From Geotrypetes seraphini (Eukaryota; Chordata; Amphibia; Gymnophiona; Dermophiidae), in assembly GCF_902459505.1 (NCBI RefSeq), contig NC_047100.1, positions 30,628,469 through 30,692,468 of the forward strand: a DNA stretch of 64,000 bases, in the 5' to 3' direction. The notes under the pieces were generated by a model. The model was not told the DNA's origin and searched no databases. It saw only the letters and a list, made by a program, of their open reading frames with translations. Shown piece after piece: positions 30,690 through 43,114 of the stretch. The position numbers and the translations under genes are program-made. Position 1 is the stretch's first letter; each line of letters opens with the position of its first letter.

Positions 30690-31720
30690 AGTCACAGCAT
30701 GGAAGATGACCTCTCTTACTGGGTGTGGGAAGCAGCTGAGGTAAGGCCCCGCCCGTTGCGAGGGCACCAGCAGAATTGGGATTGCCAAAGAGACACTGGA
30801 TCTGGACACCAGGGGGGAGGGAGAGAGACAGAAAAAGACCATGAGGAGGGACGGGAAAGCAGACTTGAACCAAAAGGGAGGGGGAAGACAATGCAGATGC
30901 TGGACTAGAGGGGGTAGTAGATAGGGGAAACACCCTGTACCGAGGAGAGAGATGCCAGGCCCTGAGAGGGGGAAGACAGTAAGAGAGACAGAAAGACCCA
31001 GATCAAAGGTGGGAGGACTCAAAATGTTAGAAGGTAGAGAGAGGGAGGGAGAAACCTGAAACAAAGAGGCAGAAGACAGGGGAGCAGATGTTGGGACTTA
31101 GGGGTGTATAGAGGGAAGAGAGAGAGAGACTGTAGAGAGGTAGAAAGATTCTGGACCAGGGAGGGAGGAAGGGAGATAGAGAGGTAGAGAAAGGAGAACA
31201 AATGCTTGAGCTGGGGGGTGTTGTAAGCAAAAGACAGAGAGATAGGCCTGGACCAAAGGGAAAGACAGGAGGCAGATGCTGGACTATAGGAGGTGCAGAC
31301 AGAAGAGACAGAGGGAGAGAGACCTTGAGGAAGAACAGAGAGATGCATGAACATAATAGAGGAGGGAGAGGGAGACATGTTGCCAATACAAGTGGAGGAG
31401 AGAAGAAGAAAAGTTGGACTCATGGAGGGACAGAGAGAGATGTTGGTTGGAAGAAGGGAATTCCTCCCAGAAAATAATTAAATAACCAAAGGTAGGAAAA
31501 ATGATTTTATTTTCAATTTAGTGATCGAAATGTGTCAGTTTTGAGAATTTATAATCTGCTGTCTATTCTTCTATAGTTGTTACTGAGGCGACATTGCATA
31601 TTTTAAAAGCATCTGCCTTGACCTCTTTGAAAAATAAAACAAATATAAATGATAATTGACATTTTCTCTGCATACAGTGTGCTTTGTGGGTTTTTAAAAA
31701 AAATTTTGTAGTTACCATTA
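30690..31720 (+). repeat. Purine-rich repeat, second copy of the 1.1-kb family
   Basis: The core (30,780-31,470) is a G/A-rich array with 'gagagagac' and 'ggaccaaagggaaag' phrases. The flank 31,490-31,720 is the inverted counterpart of 21,505-21,860. Long minus-strand Ser/Leu/Pro frames are low-complexity artefacts. Confidence 0.55.
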
Positions 31721-32247
31721 TGAATTAATAAGATTCTATTGTGTATATAAAAAATGAATGGAAGAAATTGCATTACAATTAGTACTATTACTAGTCTTTA
31801 AGCCCGTTACATTAACGGGTGCTAGAATACTGTTCACCCTCTATGTTGCCCCTTCCATTCACTGCCCTCTCTTCTCTTTCCATCCAGTGTCCGCCCTCTC
31901 TCTCTGTCCCATATGGCCTCTCTCCATCTCCTCCTTCCTTTTGCCTCCTTCCCTCCAAGCCATTATCTCCCACTCTGCTCCCTTTCCTCATTTAACTACT
32001 TCATTGGTCAGCAGCAGCATTCACAATTCATTGCTGTTGCTGGCTTCAGGTCTTTCTCTCTGGCCGGTCCTGTCTTCATGAAAACAGGAAGTAGGCAGGA
32101 CCGGCCAGAGAGGAAGGCCTGAAGCCAGCAACAGCAGCGAATTGTAAACGCTGCTGCTACCTGAAGCACCCGAGGCAGACGCTTCTCTCCCCTCCCAGCC
32201 CAATCCCCGCTGACTCTGCGACCCTCCCAGCAAGATGACTTTAATAT

Positions 32248-32436
32248 CAAACCTCCCTCCAGCGTTGGCAGCTGCAGCACGCTAAACAGGCTGCTTCGGC
32301 TTTCTTCTGCCGTTGAGTCTCTCTGTCGCGTCATTGATGACGTCATCGGTGCCGCGGCAGAGGGACTCAACTGCAGGAGAAAGCCCGAAGCAGCCTGTTT
32401 AACGTGCAGCGACTGCCAACGCTGGAGGGATGTTTG
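32248..32436. repeat. Palindrome with CRE-like centre inside Helitron D
   Basis: Arms 'caaacctccctccagcgttg' and complement surround gatgacgtcatc (32,336-32,347), which contains the TGACGTCA CRE octamer. A structurally equivalent palindrome with TGATGTCA is in copy A (8,748-8,908). Confidence 0.7.
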
Positions 32437-32509
32437 TACCGGTGCAGAAGCGATATGTCTCTCCCCCTCCAGAACCTGTGCAGCACTTTGCTGCGGCGCA
32501 TCCTCCCAT

Positions 32510-32690
32510 GGGGGGGGGAGGGTTTGCACAGTGGGAGCCAGGTGAGAGCAGCGATTTCAAGTTGGGGGGGGGGGGGTTGCACAGTGGGAGCCGGGTGAGA
32601 GCGGTGATCTCAAGTTGGGGGGGGGGGGGTTTGCACAATGGGAGCCGTGTGAAAGCGGCGATCTCCAGTTGGGTTTTTTTTTTTTTTTGT
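32510..32690 (+). repeat. ~60-bp tandem units with poly-G runs
   Basis: 'gcacagtgggagccaggtga' recurs three times, with decay, each unit carrying or following 'caagttggggggggg'. The third ends in a T-run. Confidence 0.65.
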
Positions 32691-33066
32691 TTTAAGTTGA
32701 AAGCCGGCGCTGCAACTCCTCTCTCAATCCTGGTGCAGTTCAAGAGATGAGCCGGTACCATTCACAGTGAGAGGCGGGGGTGAGTAAGGTTGCCGCAGCT
32801 GTGTAATTTTTGTTTTTTATTTGAAAGCCACCGCAAGCAAGTGGTGACGTAAAACCCATGCATGCGCAATCGTGTTTTCGCAACGGATCAGGGAACACGA
32901 TTTTTTAGTGTGCATGCGCGGCCTAGCATTTTATTATATTAGATAATGGCGGTGAGGTCAGGGGCGGGCTTGGGATGGAGTACTCATTTGGTATTTGTTA
33001 GACTTAGGGGGTACTTGAAGAAGTTGAGAAACACTGGTCTAGGTGACTATGGAGTTTATGCAGTAA

Positions 33067-33193
33067 GGGCCCCTTTTACAAAGCTATAGTAGCAATTCTC
33101 CCATGGCAAATGCACCAAAGTCCATTCAATTCCTATGAGCTTCAGTGCATTTACTGTGGCAGAATTGCTATTGCAGCTTTGTATAAGGAGCCC
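33067..33193. mobile_element. 127-bp MITE with TAA target duplication
   Basis: Inverted ends 'gggccccttttacaaagct' and 'agctttgtataaggagccc' are flanked by TAA (33,064-33,066 and 33,194-33,196). The 3-bp TAA duplication fits PIF/Harbinger. Confidence 0.7.
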
Positions 33194-33429
33194 TAAGGCA
33201 GGAATTACTGTCTCTGTGCATTAGATTCAACATGAGTTTGAAGTTGGTTGAATACCACTCAAGTACGGTAGTTTTGAAAGAAATGGAAGGTTTGATACTG
33301 GCCAGTAGTTATTTGGAATAAGAGGATCTGCATTACTTTTTTTCAAGGGTGGCTTAAATGCTACTGGAACACTGCCTAAGTGTCAAACCTTAAAGGAAGT
33401 CATATTGAGCATTGGAAAATAATTAATTA

Positions 33430-33520
33430 AAACAGTGCACATTTAATTTTCCCCGCCACCAAATTTCCCCATCCCACCCGGCTACTTTTTCATGCCACCC
33501 GGCTGGAAAAAATTTCTGGG
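33430..33520 (-). repeat. Fragment of the 'agtgttctcccc' repeat
   Basis: The complement of 33,505-33,525 gives 'cagtgttctccccag' as at 20,373, followed by 'agccgggtgg'. Confidence 0.35.
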
Positions 33521-33639
33521 GAGAACACTGAATACCTGAGGTAAGAAAAAGTCTGAAAAAAATTATGTAAATGAGGTTTCCTACAAACAGTCTGGGATTG
33601 TACAAGAACCATACAGTGGCATTACTTTCTATTCTTTAG

Positions 33640-33935
33640 AAAAACTTTGCATTGTAAACTGCTCCAATCTGTTCATCAGAGCGGTTTAAAAAATTAAATG
33701 CCATTTTTCTATTAATTATACACCACTTAGTGTTGAAAGAGGAGAAGGGTTTAATGGGAGGGTTTATGATCTTATAATGAATAATGGGCTTAAAGGGAGG
33801 GTTGCATTTATATTTATAAGATACAATGATAAGATGTTCAAGGGATCTAATTAATAGTGTTTATTATGATTTCTGTACACTTGATGAAAGTTTAAAAACG
33901 AATAAAGAATTAAAAAAAAAAAAATTCTTAATATA
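33640..33935 (+). mobile_element. LINE 3' tails
   Basis: 33,640-33,705 has the 'gtaaactgctccaatctg' tail of Rex1-like LINEs. 33,720-33,935 is an AT-rich 3' UTR ending 'aataaagaattaaaaaaaa', an L1-type tail. Confidence 0.45.
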
Positions 33936-34055
33936 CAAACATCTAAAAAAGTGACTACAATAATATTAAACAACTTTATGTTGGAAAATTTAAAGTTGAC
34001 TGGGGTAGTACCAAAGGCCTAAGAGAACCTAGCGGGTTATGGAGAAAGACACTAA

Positions 34056-34181
34056 GGGCTCCTTTTAGTAAGCTGTGGTAGCGCTTTTATCGCTTGCTGC
34101 CCCCAGCACTATGCAGAAAAACTAACACCAGCTCAATGGAGGCATTAGCATCTAGCTAGCATGGCTTAGTAAAAGGAGCCC
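34056..34181. mobile_element. 126-bp MITE with TAA target duplication
   Basis: Ends 'gggctccttttagtaagc' and 'gcttagtaaaaggagccc' are perfect inverted repeats flanked by TAA (34,053-34,055 and 34,182-34,184). Same family as 33,067. Confidence 0.75.
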
Positions 34182-34184
34182 TAA

Positions 34185-35320
34185 GAAAACAAGAAATGGG
34201 CACCTGCAACATGACGGTGACAAGTATAAGGCAAACGAGTAAATGGGCATGCGCTTCCCAACGCTAAAAAAAAAAAGTATTTCCTGCCCAGGTTCCGTCT
34301 GTTAACAGCACCCATCAGTAAGATTATTACATCCTGCTTATTCTCAAGAGAATTCAATTTCTAAACAGATAGAAAGCCCTTAATCCCAAACACAAAGAAA
34401 GGGATAAAAGGATCAAACACTAAATGGCTTAACCCCCCCCCCCCCCCCCATCTGTATAAACAACTGTACAAAGTGTAAAAGCACAAGTAAACTTAAGCGA
34501 GTTGAGTCAAACCTTGGGGCTTACTGTCTGCTCAGCTCTGTGTTTCAGAGGCAGTATGCAAGGCTTGAATCAGTCTCATAATGGTAGCCTGAGGCCAGAT
34601 TTTAGGAGCTGCTCTGATGCATGGGCTTTGGCTGTTTGCTGCAATGACTGGTCAATACTAAGGTGACAGATATAAAGAGAAAGATTGACAGCTAGTACCA
34701 ATACAGACATCACCTGACTTGAGTTGGAAGTCCAGAGAAGGAGACTACTGGATCAAAAAGGCAAGTCAATGACTGAGATGCAGCATTTGTTTCCATGCTG
34801 ACAAGCTAAAAGTATGAAAGCAAAATATGTTCCTGCTTTCTAGAACCGATTCTAGTTTTATAAGAAGGCAGTAGCAACTACACAAACTACAATATTTTTA
34901 TTGAATGCTGTAATTTATTGTAATGTATACACAATTCAACTCGTATGGAAATAATTTTGTTTAATGTGTTCCTACAGCCAAAACATGTTTACTGGACAGG
35001 AATGCAGTTTTACAGTTTTCTCAGGAGCTAATTTGAAAACAGGATAGAAACTGTTTCCTCCATGCACCTGATGAAATCATTTTCGATGTGTAGCTAGTTA
35101 CGTTAGAAGATTAAAATAAAAAGAACCTAGTTCTCACCTTTTAATAACTTTCACAAGCTAAGTTTTTGCTACAACATGCTTTTTAAATATCAGTGGTCAG
35201 GTGTCATTTCAGTTTAAGCCTTTTCCATATTTCTCTCACATTAAGCACCTGAATGCTGCTATTCTTTGGTGACTTTGGGGCAGAAGTGAGAATTAAAGTG
35301 CAAAATTTCCTCTGGAAAGA
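34185..35320. other. Spacer, nothing recognised apart from a C-run
   Basis: A run of 18 C lies at about 34,433-34,450. No gene or named repeat was found in the rest. Confidence 0.4.
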
Positions 35321-35947
35321 AAGAACTATTATATCTCATACCTGATGTTTGTTCCTTTAGTCAAAGCAGATGAATCCAGACAAGCGAGTCCTCCATCTAC
35401 CAGCAGGCGGAGACAGAGAGCACCAAGCTGAGCTCTGATCTATATACGAAAGTATGTTTACTGGTACTTCAGTATTCCTTGTAACAAGCTGTAGAACTCC
35501 CTCCTCACAGCTGTGGAATCCACACTGAGGCTGCCCAAAGGGCAAATTCCTATGGAGCAAAAATAAAGCAAAACAAAGTATCACAAAGGGAGGGGCTCTG
35601 GATTCATCTGCTGTGAATAAAGGAACGGACATTATCAGTATGATACATAATACTTTCCTTGTCAGCAGCAGATGAATCTAGACAAGTGGGATGTAGCAAA
35701 GCAGTCCTAAGTAGGGTGGGACAGAAACCAGTACGCAGTACCAAGAAGGAAGGGCCAACTTAGATCTGCTGTCTCTTAGATCACACAGAGAGCAAAACCT
35801 GTTAAATGCAATGCATGGGAATAAGCCTACACCAGACTGGTGAGGAGTACTGGAACCTAGGGCACCAGAGCCCCAAGAGTTGAGAAGAAATCACCATCTC
35901 TGAGCCTCAAAGGACAGCAGAGCCAAAAATCCCTGCAGACATCACAG

Positions 35948-36450
35948 TGGAGAATGACATAGGTACAAATTTGTCCCTGTGCCCACAAGATCTAAAACCA
36001 TAAGTGTTTGAGGCTTGTGCAGATGAGGACAGAGCTTGCAAGATGGGAACAGGACAGAACGAGAAGTGACGGGATTACATTACATTACATTACATCAGGG
36101 ATTTCTATTCCGCCATTACCTTGCGGTTCAAGGCGGATTACAAAAGGTTAGTTTAAGGACAGAATTACAATGAATAAAGAATTACAGCGTTACAGAATGA
36201 CAGAATTATATGAATTGTAGAGCATAGCTAGAGAGGTAATATGAAGATCTTGAGGGCTTTTAGTGGTCGTGTTTTTATTTCTGTTTTAGGAATTTCTTGA
36301 AAAGTGTGGTTTTTATTTTTTTTCTGAACGTCTTATATGGGGATGGGATGGGATGGGAATGGGACGGGACGGGAATAGGGACGGGAATGGGACGGGATGG
36401 GAATAGATTCCGTGGGGATGGAGACAAATTTGTCCCCGTGTCATTCTCTA
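35948..36450. mobile_element. hAT-type non-autonomous transposon
   Basis: Ends 'tggagaatgaca' and 'tgtcattctcta' are inverted repeats that continue into 'gtacaaatttgtccc' and 'gagacaaatttgtcccc'. Flanks catcacag and catcagag (35,940-35,947 and 36,451-36,458) are an 8-bp duplication with one change. A GGGAT/GGGAC-rich run is at 36,340-36,405. A LINE/SINE tail (36,070-36,240) sits inside. Confidence 0.7.
36065..36240 (-). mobile_element. Short retroposon tail with (attac)n
   Basis: (attac)n at 36,075-36,095, then 'tttctattccgccattacc' and 'ttcaaggcggattacaaa', the complement of the 3' tail of Rex1-like LINEs or their SINEs, as at 43,300. Confidence 0.5.
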
Positions 36451-36599
36451 CATCAGAGTGAAGGCGCACATGCCTCTAGAAACAAAGATGCTCCATGGAG
36501 ACACATCTGACAACCAAGTGTGTCCCACACAGCAGACCGCAAAGAACATACTTGCCAATCATACCAGGGGTTACGTCTTTCAAAACCGTGTTGCGGTCA

Positions 36600-37250
36600 A
36601 CTGCTTGAAATTAGAGCTGTGCTCCACCAAGAGGGTGCCCCCAGTCTCCCTTGATGAATCAGTGTGCATTAACTGGAGATGGAGCTTTGCCACAGTCAGC
36701 CAGATAGTTGTTCTACATCCAGCAAGAAAGCTGTGCCAAGAAGGTAGTTGGCATAGCACTCTGCATCCAAAGATGAGCTGTGCTATGCAGGCAGTTGGAG
36801 CCATGCTCTACATCCAGAGATGGAGCAGTACCCAAAACCAGGAGCCAACATCAACCTGGTAGATGAAGTTGCATTCTACATCCACGATGAAGCCCTAGCA
36901 CAGAAGCAGCCAGGGCTGTATTCCACATCCGGATATGGAGTCCTGGCACACAATCAACCAAAGTTGTGCTCTACTTCCACTTAGGGAACTGTGGCATCGA
37001 TGCAGCCGAAGCTTCATTCTACATCCAGCAAGGGAGATGTGCTGAACAGGCTTAAGGCACCCTGCTCTGCATCTAGAGATGAAGCAGCCCCAAACAGACA
37101 AGAGATGGAGGTGAACCCTGAAAGGAGCTGTGACAAACTGTCTGAACGCACCTCAGCTCTACATCCAGAAATGGCACTGAGCCATAGAAGAAACTGTGCT
37201 GAAAGGAAGGAGGCTCCTCCTCCAGATTACCAGGTGAAGTGGACCCAAAA
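36600..37250 (+). repeat. Degenerate tandem repeat, roughly 75-80 bp
   Basis: The phrase 'ctacatccagagatggagc' recurs at least eight times with strong decay ('ctgcatccaaagatgagctg', 'ctacatccagcaagggaga', 'ctacatccagaaatggcac'), spaced about 70-90 bp. It lies inside the old DIRS-like element. Short frames on both strands are repeat translations. Confidence 0.5.
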
Positions 37251-37439
37251 ATGAAGTCAAACCAAATAGGCATTAGGCATCATATGCTACCTGTACAGGT
37301 AATGGACCCTAGATGAGGCCATGCTGAACGGACAAGAGGTGCCTTGCCCAAACATACAGGAGGTATCTCACTCTCTCCCCAGAAAGGGAGTTGGATCCAT
37401 AGATGGAGCTGATCAAGAGATGAAACTGAGACGAACAAG

Positions 37440-37620
37440 AATGAGACACCTTGCACTGCAGCAGAGTAGCTTGCCAGTAAACAGTGGATCTCTACTGGGA
37501 CCACTGATATTTAACTTATTTATAAATGATTTGGAAATTGGAACGACGAATGAGGTGATTAAATTTGCAAATGACTCACACCTTACAGTAGTGATAAATG
37601 TGTATTTGTGGATCCATCCC
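37440..37620 (+). mobile_element. CR1 RT fragment (left part of a split CR1)
   Basis: Reads GSLLGPLIFNLFINDLEIGT and IKFANDSHLTVV, the RT B/C motif region with FADD changed to FAND. It probably belongs with 43,640-44,516, now separated by the DIRS insertion at 37,797. Confidence 0.65.
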
Positions 37621-38040
37621 AGCTAGAGAATTTTTTGAAAGATAAACCTTTGCTTGAGAAAACTTCAGAAATTAATATGTTTGATGACAATAAGTGACAT
37701 GTAGCCTTTATTTTTTGTTTGACAGCAGCATAATACAAATTTTTTCTGATTATCTTGTTTAGTGCTGATATTAAGGAGCTAAATGGCCCCAATAAAGCAC
37801 AATTACTTACCGTAACAGGTGTTATCCAGGGACAGCAGGCAGATATTCTTGACTGATGGGTGACGGCACCGACGGAGCCCCGGTACGGACAATTTTAGAG
37901 TGATTGCACTCTAAGAACTTGGAAAGTTCTAGTAGGCCGCACCGCGCACGCGCGAGTGCCTTCCCGCCCGACAGAGGCGCGCGGTCCCCAGTTAGGATAA
38001 GCCAGCTAAGAAGCCAACCCGGGGAGGTGGGAGGGACGCA

Positions 38041-38140
38041 AGAATATCTGCCTGCTGTCCCTGGATAACACCTGTTACGGTACGTAACTGTGCTTTATCC
38101 CAGGACAAGCAGGCAGCATATTCTTGACTGATGGGTGACC
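38041..38140. repeat. Internal complementary region of DIRS copy 1
   Basis: Its first half is complementary to the left end (37,797-37,850) and its second half to the right end (43,232-43,283). That is the arrangement by which DIRS circles are thought to be closed. Confidence 0.8.
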
Positions 38141-41100
38141 TCCAAGCTAATAAAAAGAGGGATGGAGGGAAGGTTGGCCATTAGGAAAATAAATTTTGTA
38201 AAACAGATTGGCCGAAGTGTCCATCCCGTCTGGAGAATGCATCCAGACAATAATGTGATGTAAAAGTGTGAACTGAGGACCAAGTAGCAGCCTTGCAGAT
38301 TTCCTCAATGGAAGTAGATCGGAGGAAAGCTACAGACGCTGCCATAGCTCTAACTTTGTGGCCCTTGACAGAACCTTCCAGTGTCAGGTCCGACTGAGCA
38401 TAACAGAAAGAAACGCAAGCAGCAAGCCAATTGGAGAGAGTGCGTTTAGATACAGGATGACCCAACTTGTTAGGATCAAAGGACAAAAATAGTTGGAGAT
38501 GATCTGTGGGGCTTAGTACGTTCAAGATAGTAAGCCAGAGCACGTTTACAGTCCAAGGTATGCAAAGCCTGTTCACCTGGATGAGAATGAGGCTTTGGAA
38601 AAAATACAGGCAGGACTATGGACTGGTTAAGATGAAAGTCAGACACAACCTTAGGAAGAAATTTGGGGTGTGTACGGAGAACCACCTTATCATGGTGAAA
38701 AACAGTGAAAGGTGGATCGGCCACTAGTGCATGCAGTTCACTGACCCTCCTGGCAGAAGTGAGAGCTATAAGGAAGACCACTTTCCAGGTAAGAAATTTG
38801 AAATGCGCTGTGGCCAAAGGTTCAAAAGGAGGCTTCATTAAAGCAGAAAGAACCACATTGAGATCTCAGACCATAGGAGGAGGCTTGAGAGGTGGTTTCA
38901 CATTGAAAAGGCCCCTCATGAACCGAGAAACCAAAGGATGAGCCGAGAGGGGTTTTCCATGAATTGGCTCATGAAAGGCAGCAATGGCACTAAGGTGAAC
39001 TCTGATAGAAGTAGATTTAAGACCAGAGTCAGACAAGGAAAGAAGATAGTCCAACACAAGTCCCACTGCTAGAGACATGGGATCATGGTGATGTAAGAGG
39101 CACCAGGAAGAAAACCGAGACCACTTCTGTTGATAACATTGGAGCGTGGCCGGTTTCCTGGAAGCATCAATGATAGAGCGGACAGGCTGAGAAAGGAGGA
39201 GTGAGTGAGCCGAAGTCAGCCCGAGAGATACCAAGCTGTCAGGTGCAGAGACTGTAGGTTGGGATGCAGTAGGGTCTGCTGATGCTGAGAAAGCAGAGAA
39301 GGAAACAGTGGAAGAGGTATGGGTTCCCTGGAACTGAGTTGAAGTAGAAGGGAGAACCAATGTTGCCTGGGCCACCGTGGAGCGATGAGAATCATGGAGG
39401 CTTGTTCCCTCTTGAGCTTGAACAGTGTTCGCAGCATGAGCGGTAGAGGGGGAAAAGCATATAGGAAGAGACTGGTCCAATCCAGGAGAAATGCATCGGG
39501 CGCCAGACGGTGAGGAGAGGAGAGTCTGGAGCAAAACAGGGGCAGCTGATGGTTGTGGGGAGCTGCAAAAAGGTCCACTTGAGGAGTGCCCCATTGAGCG
39601 AAAATGGACTGAAGAGTCGAGGGATCGAGAATCCATTCGTGAGGTTGGAGAATTCTGCTGAGATTGAAAGCTAAGGAATTCTGTTCCCCTTGAATGTAGA
39701 CAGCCTTCAGGAATAAGTGACGAGCTGTCGCCCAAGACCAAATCCGTTGGGCTTCCTGACACAACAGGCGAGAGCCCGTTCCTCCCTGTTTGTTGATGTA
39801 GTACATTGCAACTTGATTGTCTGTGCAAATGAGTAGTACTTGAGGAAAGAGAAGATGTTGAAACGCCTTGAGGGCATAGAACATCGCTTGGAGTTCCAGG
39901 AAATTGATGTGGTGTTTCTTTTCCTGGGCAGTCCAAAATCCCTGAGTTTGGAATTCGTTCAAGTGAGCTCCCCAGGCGTAGGGGGAGGAATCTGTGGTGA
40001 TGACTAGTTGATGAGGAGGTAGATGGAACAGCAGACCTCTGGATAGATTTGAAGATGTCAACCACCAAAGAAGCGACTGTCGAAGAGACGAGGTCACAGA
40101 TATGTGTTGTGAACAAGGATCCGTCGCTTGGGACCATTGGCTCGCTAAGGTCCATTGAGGAGTACGCAGGTAGAGACGTGCGAAGGGTGTGACATGTACT
40201 GTCAAAGCCATGTGCCCCAATAGCACCATCATGTGATTCGCAGAAATGGTAATCTGTTGAAACACCTGCTGACAGAGATGGAGGATGGCGTGAAGGCAGT
40301 TGGATGGAAGAAACGCCCTCATCAGAACAGTGTCCAGAACGGCTCCAATAAATTGAAGTCGCTGGGTCGGAATGAGGTGAGACTTGGGTAGATTGATTTC
40401 GAACCCTAATAGTCGAAGGAAGTGAATGGTCTGATTGGTGGCAAGCAGAACCGCCTGAGGGGAATGAGCTTTGATCAACCAGTCATCCAGATAAGGGAAG
40501 ACTTGAAAGTATTGAGTGCGGAGATAGGCCGCTACCACAATCAGACATTTGGTGAATACCCTGGGAGAGGAGGCCAGGCCAAAGGGTAGCACTTTGTACT
40601 GATAATGATGTTGATTGATGAGAAAGTGCAGATATTGCCTGGACGTCAGATGGATAGGAATATGTGTGTAAGCCTCTTTGAGATCGAGGGAGCATAGCCA
40701 GTCGCCCTGAGCGAGAAGAGGGTAGAGGGTGGCAAGAGAGAGCATTTTGAACTTCTCCTTGACCAAACATTTGTTGAGATCTCTGAGATCTAAGATGGGT
40801 CTGAGGTCTCCGGTCTTTTTGGGAACTAGAAAGTACCGGGAGTAAAAACCCTGACCTCGCTGATCTTGAGGAACTTCTTCGATGGCATTGAGAAGGAGGG
40901 ATTGAACCTCTTGAGCGAGAAGGAGGGACTGAGACTTGTTGGAAGCAGACTCTTTTGGCAGGCCTAACTGCGGGGGAGTCTGAAAATTGAGGGAATAGCC
41001 ATGGGCTATGATCGAGAGCACCCACTGGTCGGTGGTGATTACCTCCCATCGAGAGTGAAAAATGGTTAATCGACCTCCTATGGGCTGTGGAAGAGGACAG

Positions 41101-43114
41101 GAGGGAGGGAGACTGGCAATGCCCAGGAGAAGGGAGTCAAACCGCCTCTGATATGATGGCTGCTGTCTAAATGGACGAGGAGGAGGAGGCTTCTTTTTAT
41201 TTTTCAGCAAAGTATCCCACCTCGTCTCATGGGCAGAGAGCTTTTGAGTGGTGGTATCCGTAGATTCTCCAAAGAGCTCATCACCCAGGCAGGGAGCATT
41301 GGCAAGGCGGTCATGGTGGTTCACATCAAGGTCGGAGACTCGGAGCCATGCCAATCGTCTCATCGCTACAGACATAGCCGTGGCTCGGGATGTGAGTTCA
41401 AAAGTATCATAGATGGATCGGACCATGAACTTCCTGAGTTGTAGGAGATGGGAAGTGCATTGTTGGAATGCAGGAAGCTTACGGTCAGGAAGATACTTTT
41501 GAAAAGAAGAGACTTGCTGAATCAAATGTTTCAGGTAAAAAGAGAAGTGAAACGCATAATTACCTGAACGGTTGGCCAGCATTGCATTTTGGTAAAGTCT
41601 TTTACCAAATTTATCCATGGCCTTTCCCTCTCTGCCAGGAGGGACAGAGGCATATACACTAGAGCCTGCCGATTTTTTGAGGGTGGACTCCACCAGCAGA
41701 GATTCATGGGGCAGCTGGGGTTTGTCAAACCCTGGAATAGGAATCACCTTGTAAAGCGATTCCAGCTTCCTAGGGGCTCCTGGAACGGTGAGAGGAGTTT
41801 CTAAATTTTTGTAAAAAGTTTCCCTCAAGATGTCATGGAGAGGTAACTTTAAAAATTCTTTCGGAGGCTGGTCAAAATCCAAAGCATCAAGAAATGCTTT
41901 GGATTTTTTAGAGTCAGACTCTAGAGGGATGGAAAGGGTGTCCGACATCTCCTTAAGAAACTTGGTGAAGGACGAGTGCTCTGGCTTACCAGCAGGATCC
42001 TGCACCGATGTAACATCCTCCTCCGAGGAATAATCTGCCTCGGTACCGAGGGGGTCATCAGAATCATCCCACAAATCAGGGTCCCGTACCGATGACATAC
42101 GACCCTGAGAAAGTGGGGTAGAAGGTTCGGTATGCTTTGTTTTGCATACCGATTTACCAGATCTCATGGACACCGTACCGGGTGACTGTACAGCAGTGCG
42201 TCGAAGAGACTTCGGTTCCGCCGAGAGAACAGGCATAGAAACAGATTTTTGCGGTGCCAACGTCGATGCCGACAAAACAGGCTGTTCGACGATCGGCACC
42301 GAATGCTCAGTAGGTACCGACACTGGAAGGCACGGAGTCAGCAGAGCCGGGAGCAAGTGTTGTAACTGCTCCTTAAGCTGGACCTGAAGGATGGATGCTA
42401 TTCTCTCATCCAGAGACGGTCCCGATGGCACCGGTACCGCTTTTTTCTTGCTCGGTACCTGCGGTGCAGCTCGACGCTCAGGCGAAGTCGATGCCGATGA
42501 AGAGGCAGTGACTTCAATAGGAGCGGAGCGTTTGCGAGGCCGGCGCGCAGTCTGCTTGTTCGACTGGTGGGCTAAGGACAGTAGGGGATGGCTTTTTAGC
42601 CGGCTTACCTACAGGGTGCGACACCGAGGATGGATCTTGCGGTGTCGAAGTCACCGGTGCCGATTTGGAGGAAGATGACGGTGTCGATGCCGGGGGAACT
42701 TCCATGGCAGCACCAAAAATAATTTGCTGTTGAATTTGGCGATTCTTTAGAGTTCTCTTTTGGAGAGAACTGCAGCGGGTGCACGTTTCTGCCCTATGGT
42801 CCGGACCCAGACACTGAAGGCACCACTTGTGTGGGTCGGAAAGGGAAATAGGACGTGCACACCGCTGACACTTCTTAAAACCCGGTGAAGGGGGCATGAA
42901 GGGAAAAACGGCCGTAGCAAAATCGAAGCCCGAGGCTTCGATAGTGCCAACAGGCCCCGCCGGGGCTGACCGGAAAAATTGACTTTTTTTTTAAAAAAAT
43001 AAAAGAAAGAAACGATAAGGTGAATAGATCACGACAAGAAAATAACACGCGAGCGGGAAGGCGAGAAAAATTAGAAAAAAAATTTTCCAACAGCAGTTGG
43101 AAACTAAGAAACTG

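Larger units (their letters stand above)
31791..32943 (-). mobile_element. Non-autonomous Helitron, copy D (complete ends, different interior)
   Basis: The minus-strand 5' TC end is at 32,943 ('tctaatataataaaatgcta'). The 3' end has the hairpin cccgttaatgtaacggg and CTAG at 31,794-31,791. The ends match copy A, but the interior differs: palindromes at about 32,020-32,150 and 32,248-32,436, and tandem ~60-bp units with G-runs at 32,510-32,690. Confidence 0.8.

Noticed and set aside
30630-31477. Minus-strand Ser/Leu/Pro frames of up to 144 codons
   Set aside because: Same low-complexity repeat family in the other orientation.
34433-34450. Poly-C run as a regulatory or G-quadruplex element
   Set aside because: A plain homopolymer with no surrounding pattern. 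Its length may also be a sequencing artefact.
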